64,000 nt of DNA from Conexivisphaerales archaeon (GTDB taxonomy: Archaea > Thermoproteota > Nitrososphaeria > Conexivisphaerales > DTJL01). The number at the start of each line of letters is the position of its first letter. The stretch's first letter is position 1. The stretch is taken from the NCBI GenBank assembly GCA_038728585.1, contig JAVYTR010000002.1, positions 1-64,000 of the forward strand, read 5' to 3'. The notes beneath the pieces were generated by a model. That model ran no database searches, was not told where the DNA came from, and was given only the letters and a program-made list of their open reading frames with translations. Positions 17,082 through 25,157 of this stretch are shown piece after piece. The translations under genes and the position numbers were made by a program.

Positions 17082-17099
17082 CCCTAACATTTATAGGGG
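17082..17099 (-). promoter_or_regulatory. candidate operator upstream of the hemerythrin gene
   Basis: CCCTAACATTTATAGGGG forms an inverted repeat with arms CCCTA and TAGGG. On the minus strand it contains CTATAAATG, a good TATA box, so a protein bound here would affect TBP access. The left edge is 37 bp upstream of the start at 17045. A near-identical element lies at 19452-19469. Confidence 0.6.
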
Positions 17100-17216
17100 A
17101 TGCTGCAGCGTCTTATCTTTATAGATAGCTCTATTAGCATGTAGATTTGAGATGATACATCAGCTGATCATGAATAGGCATTCCTAACCCTTCTGCACTT
17201 GCTGTTTACCTGAGGA

Positions 17217-18389
17217 TCAAGAGAAGAATATTGTCCTTACAAACAGAAGGACAGCTATAAGTATCAGCCAGCCAGAGATACCTGATACTATTGCAAAGTA
17301 CCCGTTGTAAAAGAAGTCGCCAGAAATTCTAAGAGAATTCGATAATGTCAGTATGACAAGAGGCATAGTAGATGGATTAAGGGGGCTTCTTCTCTTCAGC
17401 AGGGAGGGGAGTATGACAGGCCCATGAGCCAGCAGCATCGTGCCTATGAATCCTACAGCCATCGCATGAATCATGGCATCATAGGCATTGCCTGCAGAGA
17501 AAGCAAAAAAATAGATACCAAAGACTGAAGCTGCAATCAGCCAGAAGTAAGCTACCGCTACATTGGCCATGACATATCTCTGAAGAGGAAATTTTGACTT
17601 GATGATTCTTTTGAAGTTTGAAGACTCATCAGTCAGAATCAGAGCTGCAACAATTATCATGATTGTAAAGGCGGAAGCCATAAGCCAACTCGAATCGGAG
17701 GAAGAGACTGTTGCTGCCAGCGTCAGGATAAAAAGTAGAATACAACCATAGAAGCCTAACCTGAATTTCGATTCAGAATAGCTGGTGGTTGAATACCTTG
17801 TCAACTCTATCCTTTCGCCAAAGATGAATATTGCTGGGAAGAGAAGAAGCATCACAGCCTCAGGAGCGTTTGAAATAAATCCTGAACGATATGTCAGAAT
17901 CGCATAGGCTTCAAGCGGGAAGATAGATAGAATCATGAAGTAGAAAGGGAGCCTGATGCCTGTCTTTTTTGAAAGACTGAACATCAGAAATATGAAGCAA
18001 AGAAGCCCAGCAAATATAAGGAAGGAACCTATCAGAGCAAAGTAGAATATTCCTGCAAAGTCTCCTGCAATCTGCAAAAGCAGGCCAGCCTGAGTTAGCG
18101 GAACCATAAGTCTGCTAGCAAGTATGCTTGACTTCTGAAGGTTCAGTATCGATATCCCAGCATACCTTTCGCTCATGATAATCGGAGCAAGAAAACCAAA
18201 GACCATGATGTTTGGGTGAGCCTCGTACAGAGGGATAAGAAATGACGGATAGACCTGTATCCCGTGCAGGTTCATCAACCTGAAGATGCCTACAAGCAGA
18301 CCAAGAAGCATGAAACCAAGTGATGATACAAGCCTCAGCCTAGAGGAGCGCAGGTAGCTGTTTGTGATGTCTGCACTCCTTTCGGCCAA
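17217..18389 (-). CDS. NnrS-like membrane protein
   Basis: The protein is 390 aa with about twelve hydrophobic segments. The N terminus has LYEAHPNIMVFGFLAPIIM, and a later HAMAVGFIGTMLLAHGPVIL is followed by LKRRSP and LSNSLRISGDFFY. Histidine-bearing helices of this kind are the hallmark of NnrS. It parallels the membrane part of the 564-aa fusion, so the island has two paralogues. The start is a TTG at 18389. It is the third gene of an operon with the DUF2249-cupin and MIP18 genes, 26 bp after the latter. Confidence 0.75.
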   Translation of the reverse strand: MAERSADITNSYLRSSRLRLVSSLGFMLLGLLVGIFRLMNLHGIQVYPSFLIPLYEAHPNIMVFGFLAPIIMSERYAGISILNLQKSSILASRLMVPLTQAGLLLQIAGDFAGIFYFALIGSFLIFAGLLCFIFLMFSLSKKTGIRLPFYFMILSIFPLEAYAILTYRSGFISNAPEAVMLLLFPAIFIFGERIELTRYSTTSYSESKFRLGFYGCILLFILTLAATVSSSDSSWLMASAFTIMIIVAALILTDESSNFKRIIKSKFPLQRYVMANVAVAYFWLIAASVFGIYFFAFSAGNAYDAMIHAMAVGFIGTMLLAHGPVILPSLLKRRSPLNPSTMPLVILTLSNSLRISGDFFYNGYFAIVSGISGWLILIAVLLFVRTIFFS

Positions 18390-18415
18390 GAATCTACAGC
18401 TCCCAGATGAAGTTG

Positions 18416-18736
18416 CTATATCCCAAGAGCTCTATGCGCTTCCTCGCTCATCATCGACGGATTCCATGGTGGGTCGAAGACTATCTGAACGTCAACATCT
18501 CTTACCCCTTTTACTGACATGCAGGCCCTTGTTACTTCATCCATCAACCACGGCCCAACAGGGCAACCTGGAGAAGTAACTGTCATCTTTATGCTCACAT
18601 GGCCAGAATCGTCCACGTTCAGCTCATAAATTAGCCCAAGGTCCACTATGTTGAACGGTATTTCAGGGTCATAGCACGTTTTCAAAGCCTCAAGAAGCTG
18701 GTTTGTTATCTTCTCGTTCGGAGCCGTTGCGATCAA
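18416..18736 (-). CDS. MIP18/DUF59-family Fe-S assembly protein (SufT/PaaD-like)
   Basis: The protein is 106 aa. It matches the DUF59 pattern: CYDPEIPFNIVDLGLIYEL, then MTVTSPGCPVGPWLMDEV with the conserved Cys, and FDPPWNPSMMSEEAHRALG at the C terminus. SufT/PaaD-type members help insert or mature Fe-S clusters. In the NO island, between DUF2249-cupin and NnrS genes, a role in repairing NO-damaged clusters is a reasonable inference. Confidence 0.88.
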   Translation of the reverse strand: MIATAPNEKITNQLLEALKTCYDPEIPFNIVDLGLIYELNVDDSGHVSIKMTVTSPGCPVGPWLMDEVTRACMSVKGVRDVDVQIVFDPPWNPSMMSEEAHRALGI

Positions 18737-18788
18737 ACTGCTATTTCACCTTGAACAATCTTAATCATGCTCATGGCTAAATGTATTC

Positions 18789-19415
18789 TCATTCGAATTT
18801 TCCCTCTGCAAGCTTCTTTGTAACCTCTTCGTGGTCCCTGTCTGATGGAGGTGGAGAAACAAGGTGAAGTGCTTCAACCTCTGTCTCAGCAATCAGTCCT
18901 CTCCTCACGCCTCCAGGAACCACTATAATGCTTCCTGGGAAGACCTTTGCCCTTTCCTTTCCTGCAATGACTTCACCTCTCCCCTTGACAATCAGCAGCA
19001 CAACGTCGTTCGCTGGCGTGTGGACAGGAATGAACTGACCAGACTTTAGGTAGACCAGAAGCACCCTGTAATCATCCCTGCTGAAGACAGGAACAGGCCT
19101 GAAGTACTTCTCGTCATACTGTCTCAGCTTTTCGAATGAAGTTATTATCACCTCATCCTTTCTGGGAAGTTCTTCGCTGACTTCTCTCTTTCTGAACCTA
19201 GCTATCCACTTGCCAGGCTCCACCATCTCTGCAGAATAGGATGAAGGGTCGAAGTCATCCCTTTCGTGCTGCATGAAGTAGAGAAGGTGAAGCGGCTCGT
19301 GGTCGTTTATTATAATGAGTTCCTCTCCAGGTTTCAGACTCTCGAACCTCTCAAGTATCAGCTGATGCCTTTGAAAAGGAGGGATAGCTCTGACATCGAA
19401 TTCTATCACTGGCAT
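18789..19415 (-). CDS. DUF2249 plus cupin fusion protein
   Basis: The protein is 208 aa. The first 75 residues follow DUF2249 (DVRAIPPFQRHQLILERF, then IIINDHEPLHLLYFMQ). DUF2249 is often found with hemerythrin and denitrification genes. The second half is a small cupin: VLLVYLKSGQFIPVHTPAND, VLLIVKGRGEVIAG and FPGSIIVVPGGVRRG. A metal site in the cupin is likely but degenerate, with one clear His. It heads the operon with the MIP18 and NnrS genes and has the shared inverted repeat 37 bp upstream. Confidence 0.82.
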   Translation of the reverse strand: MPVIEFDVRAIPPFQRHQLILERFESLKPGEELIIINDHEPLHLLYFMQHERDDFDPSSYSAEMVEPGKWIARFRKREVSEELPRKDEVIITSFEKLRQYDEKYFRPVPVFSRDDYRVLLVYLKSGQFIPVHTPANDVVLLIVKGRGEVIAGKERAKVFPGSIIVVPGGVRRGLIAETEVEALHLVSPPPSDRDHEEVTKKLAEGKFE

Positions 19416-19451
19416 GCTTTTAATTTCTTAAAGCTGAGCGGATATCGTTTT

Positions 19452-19469
19452 CCCCTAACGTTTTAGGGG
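19452..19469. promoter_or_regulatory. candidate operator between the DUF2249-cupin gene and its divergent regulator
   Basis: CCCCTAACGTTTTAGGGG is an inverted repeat with seven-base arms CCCCTAA and TTAGGGG. It is 37 bp from the DUF2249-cupin start, the same distance as the copy upstream of the hemerythrin gene, and 89 bp before the TTG of the Bat-type regulator. It could serve both directions. Confidence 0.65.
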
Positions 19470-19557
19470 TTGGGGTTAAGTCAGTTTCTTTTCCCTCATA
19501 CACAGAAATGTTTGTAGGAAACGGTATTAAGCAGGAAGATGCCATATCAGAAACAAG

Positions 19558-20205
19558 TTGTTTGAAGTGGTCTTTGAAGTTGATCCACCTGTAGAATGGG
19601 TAAGGACTGTTTTAGCTCATGATGGAGTCGTCCGGATAAGGGACATAAAGACAGCACATGGAGATGAAGTCAGTGATTTTGTAGAGCTTTCAACAAAAAA
19701 GAACGATGCTGAGCTTCTGGTGAAACACCTGAAGGAATCTGTGGAATGGAGCGACCTAAAGAAGGTAGGCAAGGATACTGTAATAGGCACTGTAAGGACC
19801 CATGGCTGTCCGCTATGCAGTGTATTCGAAGGCCTGAATTGCTTTCTTGTATCAGCCAGAACAACATCTTCAGGAACGATGGAGTGGCACTTTTTTGCAA
19901 GTGAGCCTGACCAGCTGAAGGAACTTTACTCTAGGCTTGACAGGAGAGGGATAAGGTACAGAATAGTCAAGGTCAGCAATAAGCTTGGGAAGGTTGACAT
20001 GACTGCGAGACAGGAAGAGATACTGCGCCTAGCTTATCAGCTTGGGTTCTATGAATTCCCGAAGAGGATAACGCTGAAGGGCCTTTCAGAGAGGCTTGGA
20101 GTTGCTCCAGGCACATTATCAGAAATACTTCGCAGAGCTCAGAAGAATCTGCTCTCAAAGTACATTAGCGATGACAGCTTTAGTTCTGAGCATCGCCAGA
20201 CTTGA
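19558..20205 (+). CDS. Bat-type HTH_10 transcriptional regulator with CxxCx7C motif
   Basis: The protein is 215 aa. The C terminus is an HTH_10 domain: LTARQEEILRLAY-like MTARQEEILRLAYQLGFYEF, then LSERLGVAPGTLSEILRRAQ. The N-terminal sensor part has HGCPLCSVFEGLNCF (about residues 82-96), giving Cys-x2-Cys-x7-Cys. Haloarchaeal NarO/DmsR-type regulators of anaerobic respiration carry a similar cysteine set, as I recall. No ATG is possible: an in-frame stop lies at 19528, so the TTG at 19558 is used. An out-of-frame ATG at 19539 is not usable. It is divergent from the DUF2249-cupin operon and probably controls the island, sensing NO or redox through these cysteines. Confidence 0.8.
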   Translation: MFEVVFEVDPPVEWVRTVLAHDGVVRIRDIKTAHGDEVSDFVELSTKKNDAELLVKHLKESVEWSDLKKVGKDTVIGTVRTHGCPLCSVFEGLNCFLVSARTTSSGTMEWHFFASEPDQLKELYSRLDRRGIRYRIVKVSNKLGKVDMTARQEEILRLAYQLGFYEFPKRITLKGLSERLGVAPGTLSEILRRAQKNLLSKYISDDSFSSEHRQT

Positions 20206-20282
20206 CGGAGAAAATCCTGAACATAGAATGAAAGAGGGCTGATACTGACAACGATAATAACAAGTGTAAACGTTTATCTGAT

Positions 20283-21878
20283 TTGCACTGGCAATATTTT
20301 GAGTTGAACAAGTCAGCAGCAATTGCTATTATCGCTGTTCTGGTTGTTGCTGTTCTGGCTGGAGCTGGCCTCTTGCTATCATTCTCTGCAAGACATTCAA
20401 GAAGCTCAGGCAATAACTTTGATGTAATCGCTGACTATCAGAATGCGTCGCCTGGAAGGGGTCTCGTAAGACTGCCTTATCCATTCTTCGGAGCAGGCGG
20501 TGTTGGGTCCTCGAAACTTTCTTCAAACCCCCAGCTTTTGAGCCTTCTTCTTTCCTCAGGAATTGCGTGGACCAGAGTGGAGGCTCAGCTTCCTCTGGTC
20601 TTTCCTACACCGTCATCAATGCGTTCACCTGACTACTCCTCGATTGATGCAGAGCTTCAGGCAGCTACTTCAGCAGGCTTCAGTCACATAATCATTCTGG
20701 TTGATTATACACCACCATGGCTAATCAACGATACAGGCTTTCCATGCCTGACTGCAGCTCATTATCCTCCATCAAACTTCACCGAATGGGGAGAGTTGGC
20801 ATCTATGATAGTCCAGCATATATACTCAAAGTTCAATCTGCCATCTTACTACATCGAAATATGGAACGAACCTGATGCTGCCAAGTTTCTGTGTGTAAAT
20901 CCTTCAGAAAGGGAAGCAACTTACTTCTCAATATTCAAGGCAGCTGCTGTTGCTATATCTAATGAGGTTAACAGCAGCAGGGTGATTCTGGGAGGGCCTG
21001 CCCTCGCAAACCCCGTTAGAGATGCTAAGATGATTTACGATTTTGTTCATGATGAAGAAATAGCAGGCTACATAGGTTTTGTATCATACCACCAGTATTC
21101 ACTTGCAAGTAGCTATGATACATGGTTAGGAAATCAAGAGTCAGTTCTCCAGGCTGAGCAGAGTCCGATAACAGGCTATGCAGCAGTCTACATCAACATT
21201 TCAAACATAGTGCACCATGGCCTGCAGCCCGATCCTGCCAATACACCTGTCTTCATAACAGAATACAACAGCAACGCAGTCCTGCCAGGATGCTGCGGAA
21301 ATTCACCAGTTTATGCTCCTTTGTACAATGCACTGGTAGTTTCCGACCTGTTTCAAACAGTCAGAATGAACGGAAGCGATGGTTCGCTTCCAGCTGGCAT
21401 TATCTATTTCACGCTCAGCTCTCCAACTACTGGTGCATGCATGTTCGGAACATGGGACGCTCAGATGGACTGTTCAACTTCTGGGCCGATACAGCCTTAC
21501 CCGTCTTTCTATCTCTATCAGCTGATCGCCTCATCCAACTACCTAGGAATTGCAGGGAGCAGCTATCTCGCTGCATATTCGACAAAGCTGAGCAATCTGA
21601 CTTTGACTTTCCTTCCTTTGCTAAGCGATAAGTCTTTCAGCCTGGTAATAGTCAACCCATATCAGAACAACGTGAAAAACGTCAGCATACTTTTCAAGAA
21701 TTTGGCTCTTCAAACCTGTCCTGCTAGAGCTTGGGTTTATACAATAGTCAATTCTAGCAGTAATGAGAGCATAGAAAGCAGCCAGTTGCAAACTGCAAGC
21801 AATAGTCAGGGTTGCTCTGTAGTTATGAGCCAAGTGCCTGGCTACAGTGTATTGGCAATATCTCTACCGAGAGGTTGA
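20283..21878 (+). CDS. secreted clan GH-A glycoside hydrolase, GH39-like
   Basis: The protein is 531 aa. A signal or anchor helix (about residues 11-33) is followed by a beta-alpha barrel. The acid/base is probably Glu196 in YIEIWNEPDAAKF and the nucleophile Glu327 in VFITEYNSN; both are at the ends of barrel strands, as in GH39 and related clan GH-A enzymes. The last 120 residues look like a beta-rich accessory domain. The start is TTG at 20283 or, more simply, TTG at 20304, which begins MNKSAAI. Substrate is unknown. Its surface location and many sequons fit a polysaccharide-degrading enzyme. Confidence 0.7.
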   Translation: MHWQYFELNKSAAIAIIAVLVVAVLAGAGLLLSFSARHSRSSGNNFDVIADYQNASPGRGLVRLPYPFFGAGGVGSSKLSSNPQLLSLLLSSGIAWTRVEAQLPLVFPTPSSMRSPDYSSIDAELQAATSAGFSHIIILVDYTPPWLINDTGFPCLTAAHYPPSNFTEWGELASMIVQHIYSKFNLPSYYIEIWNEPDAAKFLCVNPSEREATYFSIFKAAAVAISNEVNSSRVILGGPALANPVRDAKMIYDFVHDEEIAGYIGFVSYHQYSLASSYDTWLGNQESVLQAEQSPITGYAAVYINISNIVHHGLQPDPANTPVFITEYNSNAVLPGCCGNSPVYAPLYNALVVSDLFQTVRMNGSDGSLPAGIIYFTLSSPTTGACMFGTWDAQMDCSTSGPIQPYPSFYLYQLIASSNYLGIAGSSYLAAYSTKLSNLTLTFLPLLSDKSFSLVIVNPYQNNVKNVSILFKNLALQTCPARAWVYTIVNSSSNESIESSQLQTASNSQGCSVVMSQVPGYSVLAISLPRG

Positions 21879-21885
21879 ATGATGC

Positions 21886-22377
21886 TCATCCCTTGTTTTG
21901 CCATTTCGCGTTCTTCTTTCTCACCATGAATGTCCTGTAAAATTCAAGTAGCTTCTCTCCCTTCTGGTTGAATCCTGTAGTGTAGACTTTTACTATCCCC
22001 ATCTCAGGCCTGCTCCTCGATTCCCTGACTTCAGTCACTTCGCATTCTGCATATATAGTATCGCCTGCAAAGACCGGATTCATGAACTTGAGGCCATCAA
22101 GCCCTAGCATGAATCCGTTTGCACTTGTAAATTCTACCAGCAACCCAACGACAGTGGATAGAGTGAAGAAACCGTTCACTACCATTCTCCCTTTGAAAGG
22201 CTCTCCTGGGAAGTATCTTTCTGCATAGTCCTTGTTGAAATGTATCTGGTTTGTGTTGTTGGTCAAGAGAGTAAACCATATGTTGTCAGCATCTGTGACT
22301 GTCCTTCCTTTATCACTCCTGAACTTCATCCCTACTTTGAAATCTTCAAAGAATGGTCCTTCTTCCTTCTCCATCAT
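21886..22377 (-). CDS. MaoC-family (R)-hydratase/dehydratase
   Basis: The protein is 163 aa in a hot-dog fold. It has FFEDFKVGMKFRS at the N terminus, the active-site segment TNNTNQIHFNKDYA (about residues 35-48) and VVNGFFTLSTVVGLLVEF. The usual catalytic pair is Asp and His; here His is kept but the Asp position appears to be Asn, a form seen in mesaconyl-CoA-hydratase-like MaoC proteins. It is divergent from the CoA transferase gene, so a CoA-thioester substrate from an imported organic acid is likely. Confidence 0.82.
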   Translation of the reverse strand: MMEKEEGPFFEDFKVGMKFRSDKGRTVTDADNIWFTLLTNNTNQIHFNKDYAERYFPGEPFKGRMVVNGFFTLSTVVGLLVEFTSANGFMLGLDGLKFMNPVFAGDTIYAECEVTEVRESRSRPEMGIVKVYTTGFNQKGEKLLEFYRTFMVRKKNAKWQNKG

Positions 22378-22454
22378 ATCTTCAGCTTCGATCTGCAGGT
22401 AAATAAGCAGGCTGATTCACAACAGTTTTTACCTAATCTGCAGTTACCTCCTAC

Positions 22455-23621
22455 ATGCAAGATAATGAAGGGCCGCCATTACATGGTCTGAGGGTGCTTG
22501 AAGTCGGTACATATGTCGCCGCACCAGCCCTAGGGATGATGCTTGCCCTTCTCGGGGCTGAAGTCATCAAGGTAGAGCCTCCAGGAGGAGATATCACAAG
22601 GACCCTTACTCCGTGGAGCTGGGTAAACTACAACTTTCTGAAGAAGAGTATAGTGATAGACCTTAAGAAGAAGGAAGGGGTTGATGTGTACAAAAGACTG
22701 GCAGAAAGGTCTGATGTGATAGTTGAAGCGCTTTCACCCGGCACTGCATCAAGGCTAGGAATAGGGTTTGAAGAATTGAGAAGGGTCAATAGCAGGCTGA
22801 TATATTGCTCTCTGAAGGGCTTTTCCTCCAAAAGCATTTACTCGAACAGACCTGCATTTGACACCATAGCTCAGGCTGAAGGAGGACTCATGCACGTAAC
22901 TATGAGTGAATATTCGAGAAGGCCTAGCAGGGTGGGTAATCCGTCAGTCGACCTGACTGCAGCAACTTTTGCACTGGCAAACATACTGGCTCAGGTTATC
23001 AAAGGGCAAAGTGCAAAGTCAGCCATATACGTAGAAGTCCCGTTATATGACGTTGTGGTCTTCTGGAACAGCTATTGGTTTCCCTACATCGATAAGAATG
23101 GTGAGCCAGAATTCCTTGGTTCTATGCACCCTGGTTATTCTCCATACAGCGTCTTCAGCTGCTCTGACGGCTATGTGTTCATCGGGGTGATCAGCGATGG
23201 TCAGTGGAAGTCCCTGACAAGCAGATTAGCCTTGAAGGCAGACGGACTGGATAAGATGAAGGAAAGAATAGCTCAGAGGGATAGGGTAAACAGATTGCTG
23301 CAGAGAAGGTTGAAGAACATGACAAAAAGGGAACTGGTCAGCCTTATAGGTGATGAGGTTCCCTGTGCAGAGGTCAGAAGCCTTGCTGAAGTGATGAAAG
23401 AAAGCGAACTTCTTTCACTGCCAGGGTCTGCAAGAATCGTGAATCATGACGGAGCAAGAGTCCATATCTTCCTTCCGCCTCTTGTAAGAAACGGTATGAC
23501 GATAGCAGATGACAGACTAGTGCCTCCTAGACTTGGTGAGCACACGGAAAATCTTTTGAAGGAATTAGGATATGATTTGAAGGAAGTGGAGAAAATGAAG
23601 GCTTCGGGTGCAATCGGCTAG
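22455..23621 (+). CDS. class III CoA transferase (CaiB/BaiF family)
   Basis: The protein is 388 aa. It has the family N terminus LHGLRVLEVGTYVAAPALG, GAEVIKVEPPGGDITR, and the catalytic Asp166 in GNPSVDLTAATFALA. The C terminus ends PPRLGEHTENLLKELGY, as in most family members. It transfers CoA between carboxylic acids. It is flanked by the MaoC hydratase and the LivKHMGF-type importer, so it probably activates an organic acid that the importer brings in. Confidence 0.9.
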   Translation: MQDNEGPPLHGLRVLEVGTYVAAPALGMMLALLGAEVIKVEPPGGDITRTLTPWSWVNYNFLKKSIVIDLKKKEGVDVYKRLAERSDVIVEALSPGTASRLGIGFEELRRVNSRLIYCSLKGFSSKSIYSNRPAFDTIAQAEGGLMHVTMSEYSRRPSRVGNPSVDLTAATFALANILAQVIKGQSAKSAIYVEVPLYDVVVFWNSYWFPYIDKNGEPEFLGSMHPGYSPYSVFSCSDGYVFIGVISDGQWKSLTSRLALKADGLDKMKERIAQRDRVNRLLQRRLKNMTKRELVSLIGDEVPCAEVRSLAEVMKESELLSLPGSARIVNHDGARVHIFLPPLVRNGMTIADDRLVPPRLGEHTENLLKELGYDLKEVEKMKASGAIG

Positions 23622-23670
23622 GTTTTCAAGCGATTAAAACGTAAATACTCCCTCATCTTATGCCCCTTCG

Positions 23671-25095
23671 ATGACGAGCAGATTTTTCTTCAGAAGAGCT
23701 ATAAGTACAGCAGCTGTCGCTGCGATTGTTGTCGTTCTTGTTATAGTGGTTGTCGCTGGAGTGTATATTTACACAACAAGCAGCAAGCCAAAGACATCAG
23801 GTCCTTCAGTCATTACCATAGGGATGACTATGCCTCTTTCAGGTTCGTTAGCCTCTGACGGACAGATGAGTCTTGACGGATTGAAGATGTGGGCTCAGGA
23901 TGTGAACTCTTCTGGGGGTATACCTGTCAGCAGCCTTGGTAAGAGCCTCCCTGTAAAATTGATATACTACGATGATGGTTCTAATACCCAGACAGTAGCC
24001 ACAGACTACGCACAGCTGGTGACTCAGGGTGTTAATTTCCTGATAGCTCCGTACTCAAGCCCGTTGACTCTGGCTGCTGCACCGATCGCTGAAGCGCATC
24101 ACATACTTCTTCTGAGCCATGGAGGTGCCTCAGACAGCATCTGGGCCAAGGGGTACCAGTATGTGGTAGGTGTCTTGAGCCCTGGAAGTCAGTACATGAT
24201 ACCTGTAATAGATATGTTGAACAGCCTGAACCCCAAGCCGACAAACATAGCATTCTTCTTTGGAAACGACCCGTTTTCACTTTCTGTAATGAAGGCTGTT
24301 GAGCCGTACGCTCTTTCAAAGGGATTCAAGATCGTCTTCAACCAGACTTACCAGGAATCGGCAACAGACTTCACACCTCAGCTCAGCCAGATAGCCTCAA
24401 CCGGTGCTCAGGTACTGATAGGCGGGGCACACTTCGTCGATGGTGAAACGATAATGAGGAACCTTAATTCTCTAGGAGTGAAGCTGGACTTGGTATCTCT
24501 GCTTGTTGCTCCTGACGACCCTCACTTCCTAGCAGACTTGGGTCCTCTTGCAAACGGAGTAACAGTCCCATCTCAGTGGGAGCCTAACCTGGACTTCTCG
24601 AAGTTCAGTCCATACTTCGGAAACATTGCGAACGGACAGCAGTTCTACAACAGGTTCATGAGCCTTTATGGCATTGCTCCCAACTATGAAGCTGCTGAGG
24701 CGTATGCAACAGGCCTGGTTCTCGAAAAGGCGATAATAGACAGTGGCTCGCTCAACTCAACAGTTGTGAGACAGCAGCTGAGCAGTGAGAACTTCTACAC
24801 CTTCTACGGACACTTCCAGATAGATTCCACCGGCAAACAGATTGGCCACACGATGGTTGTGGCGCAGTGGCAGAACGGAACAAAGCAGACGATATGGCCT
24901 AGCAGCGTTGCGACAGCCCAACCACTCTATCCAGCATCTTTACCATCTCAGCCTGTCTCAGTCATGAGCCAGAGCTCCTCTTCAGTATTCAGCCAGCTTT
25001 CAATGAACCCTGTCAGCATACCATACCAGCAGACAGCATCTGCTTTAGTAACCACGTATCAGGTACCAACTGGACAGAGCACAAAGCCAAGCTGA
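23671..25095 (+). CDS. livK: branched-chain-type ABC importer substrate-binding protein (LivK-like)
   Basis: The protein is 474 aa. An N-terminal helix at about 11-35 anchors it outside the cell. The mature part begins VITIGMTMPLSGSLASDGQM, the type I periplasmic-binding fold of LivK/UrtA-like proteins, and has INFAFFFGND-like NIAFFFGNDPF and GVTVPSQWEPNLDF. A Ser/Gln-rich C-terminal tail is unusual for the family. It leads the operon with two permeases and two ATPases. A TATA-like CGTAAATACTCC lies about 30 bp upstream. The ligand may be an amino acid, amide or organic acid. Confidence 0.9.
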   Translation: MTSRFFFRRAISTAAVAAIVVVLVIVVVAGVYIYTTSSKPKTSGPSVITIGMTMPLSGSLASDGQMSLDGLKMWAQDVNSSGGIPVSSLGKSLPVKLIYYDDGSNTQTVATDYAQLVTQGVNFLIAPYSSPLTLAAAPIAEAHHILLLSHGGASDSIWAKGYQYVVGVLSPGSQYMIPVIDMLNSLNPKPTNIAFFFGNDPFSLSVMKAVEPYALSKGFKIVFNQTYQESATDFTPQLSQIASTGAQVLIGGAHFVDGETIMRNLNSLGVKLDLVSLLVAPDDPHFLADLGPLANGVTVPSQWEPNLDFSKFSPYFGNIANGQQFYNRFMSLYGIAPNYEAAEAYATGLVLEKAIIDSGSLNSTVVRQQLSSENFYTFYGHFQIDSTGKQIGHTMVVAQWQNGTKQTIWPSSVATAQPLYPASLPSQPVSVMSQSSSSVFSQLSMNPVSIPYQQTASALVTTYQVPTGQSTKPS

Positions 25096-25124
25096 ACTGA
25101 TGATAGTTAGCTGAATACCTATTT

Positions 25125-25136
25125 TTTATATATCCC
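25125..25136 (+). promoter_or_regulatory. T-rich element with TATA box between LivK and LivH
   Basis: A run TTTTTTATATAT about 22-33 bp before the LivH ATG could serve as an internal promoter. Its T-run could also terminate part of the LivK transcript, which would raise binding-protein mRNA over that of the membrane genes. Confidence 0.35.
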
Positions 25137-25157
25137 CTCTTCCTATGCCAATTCATC

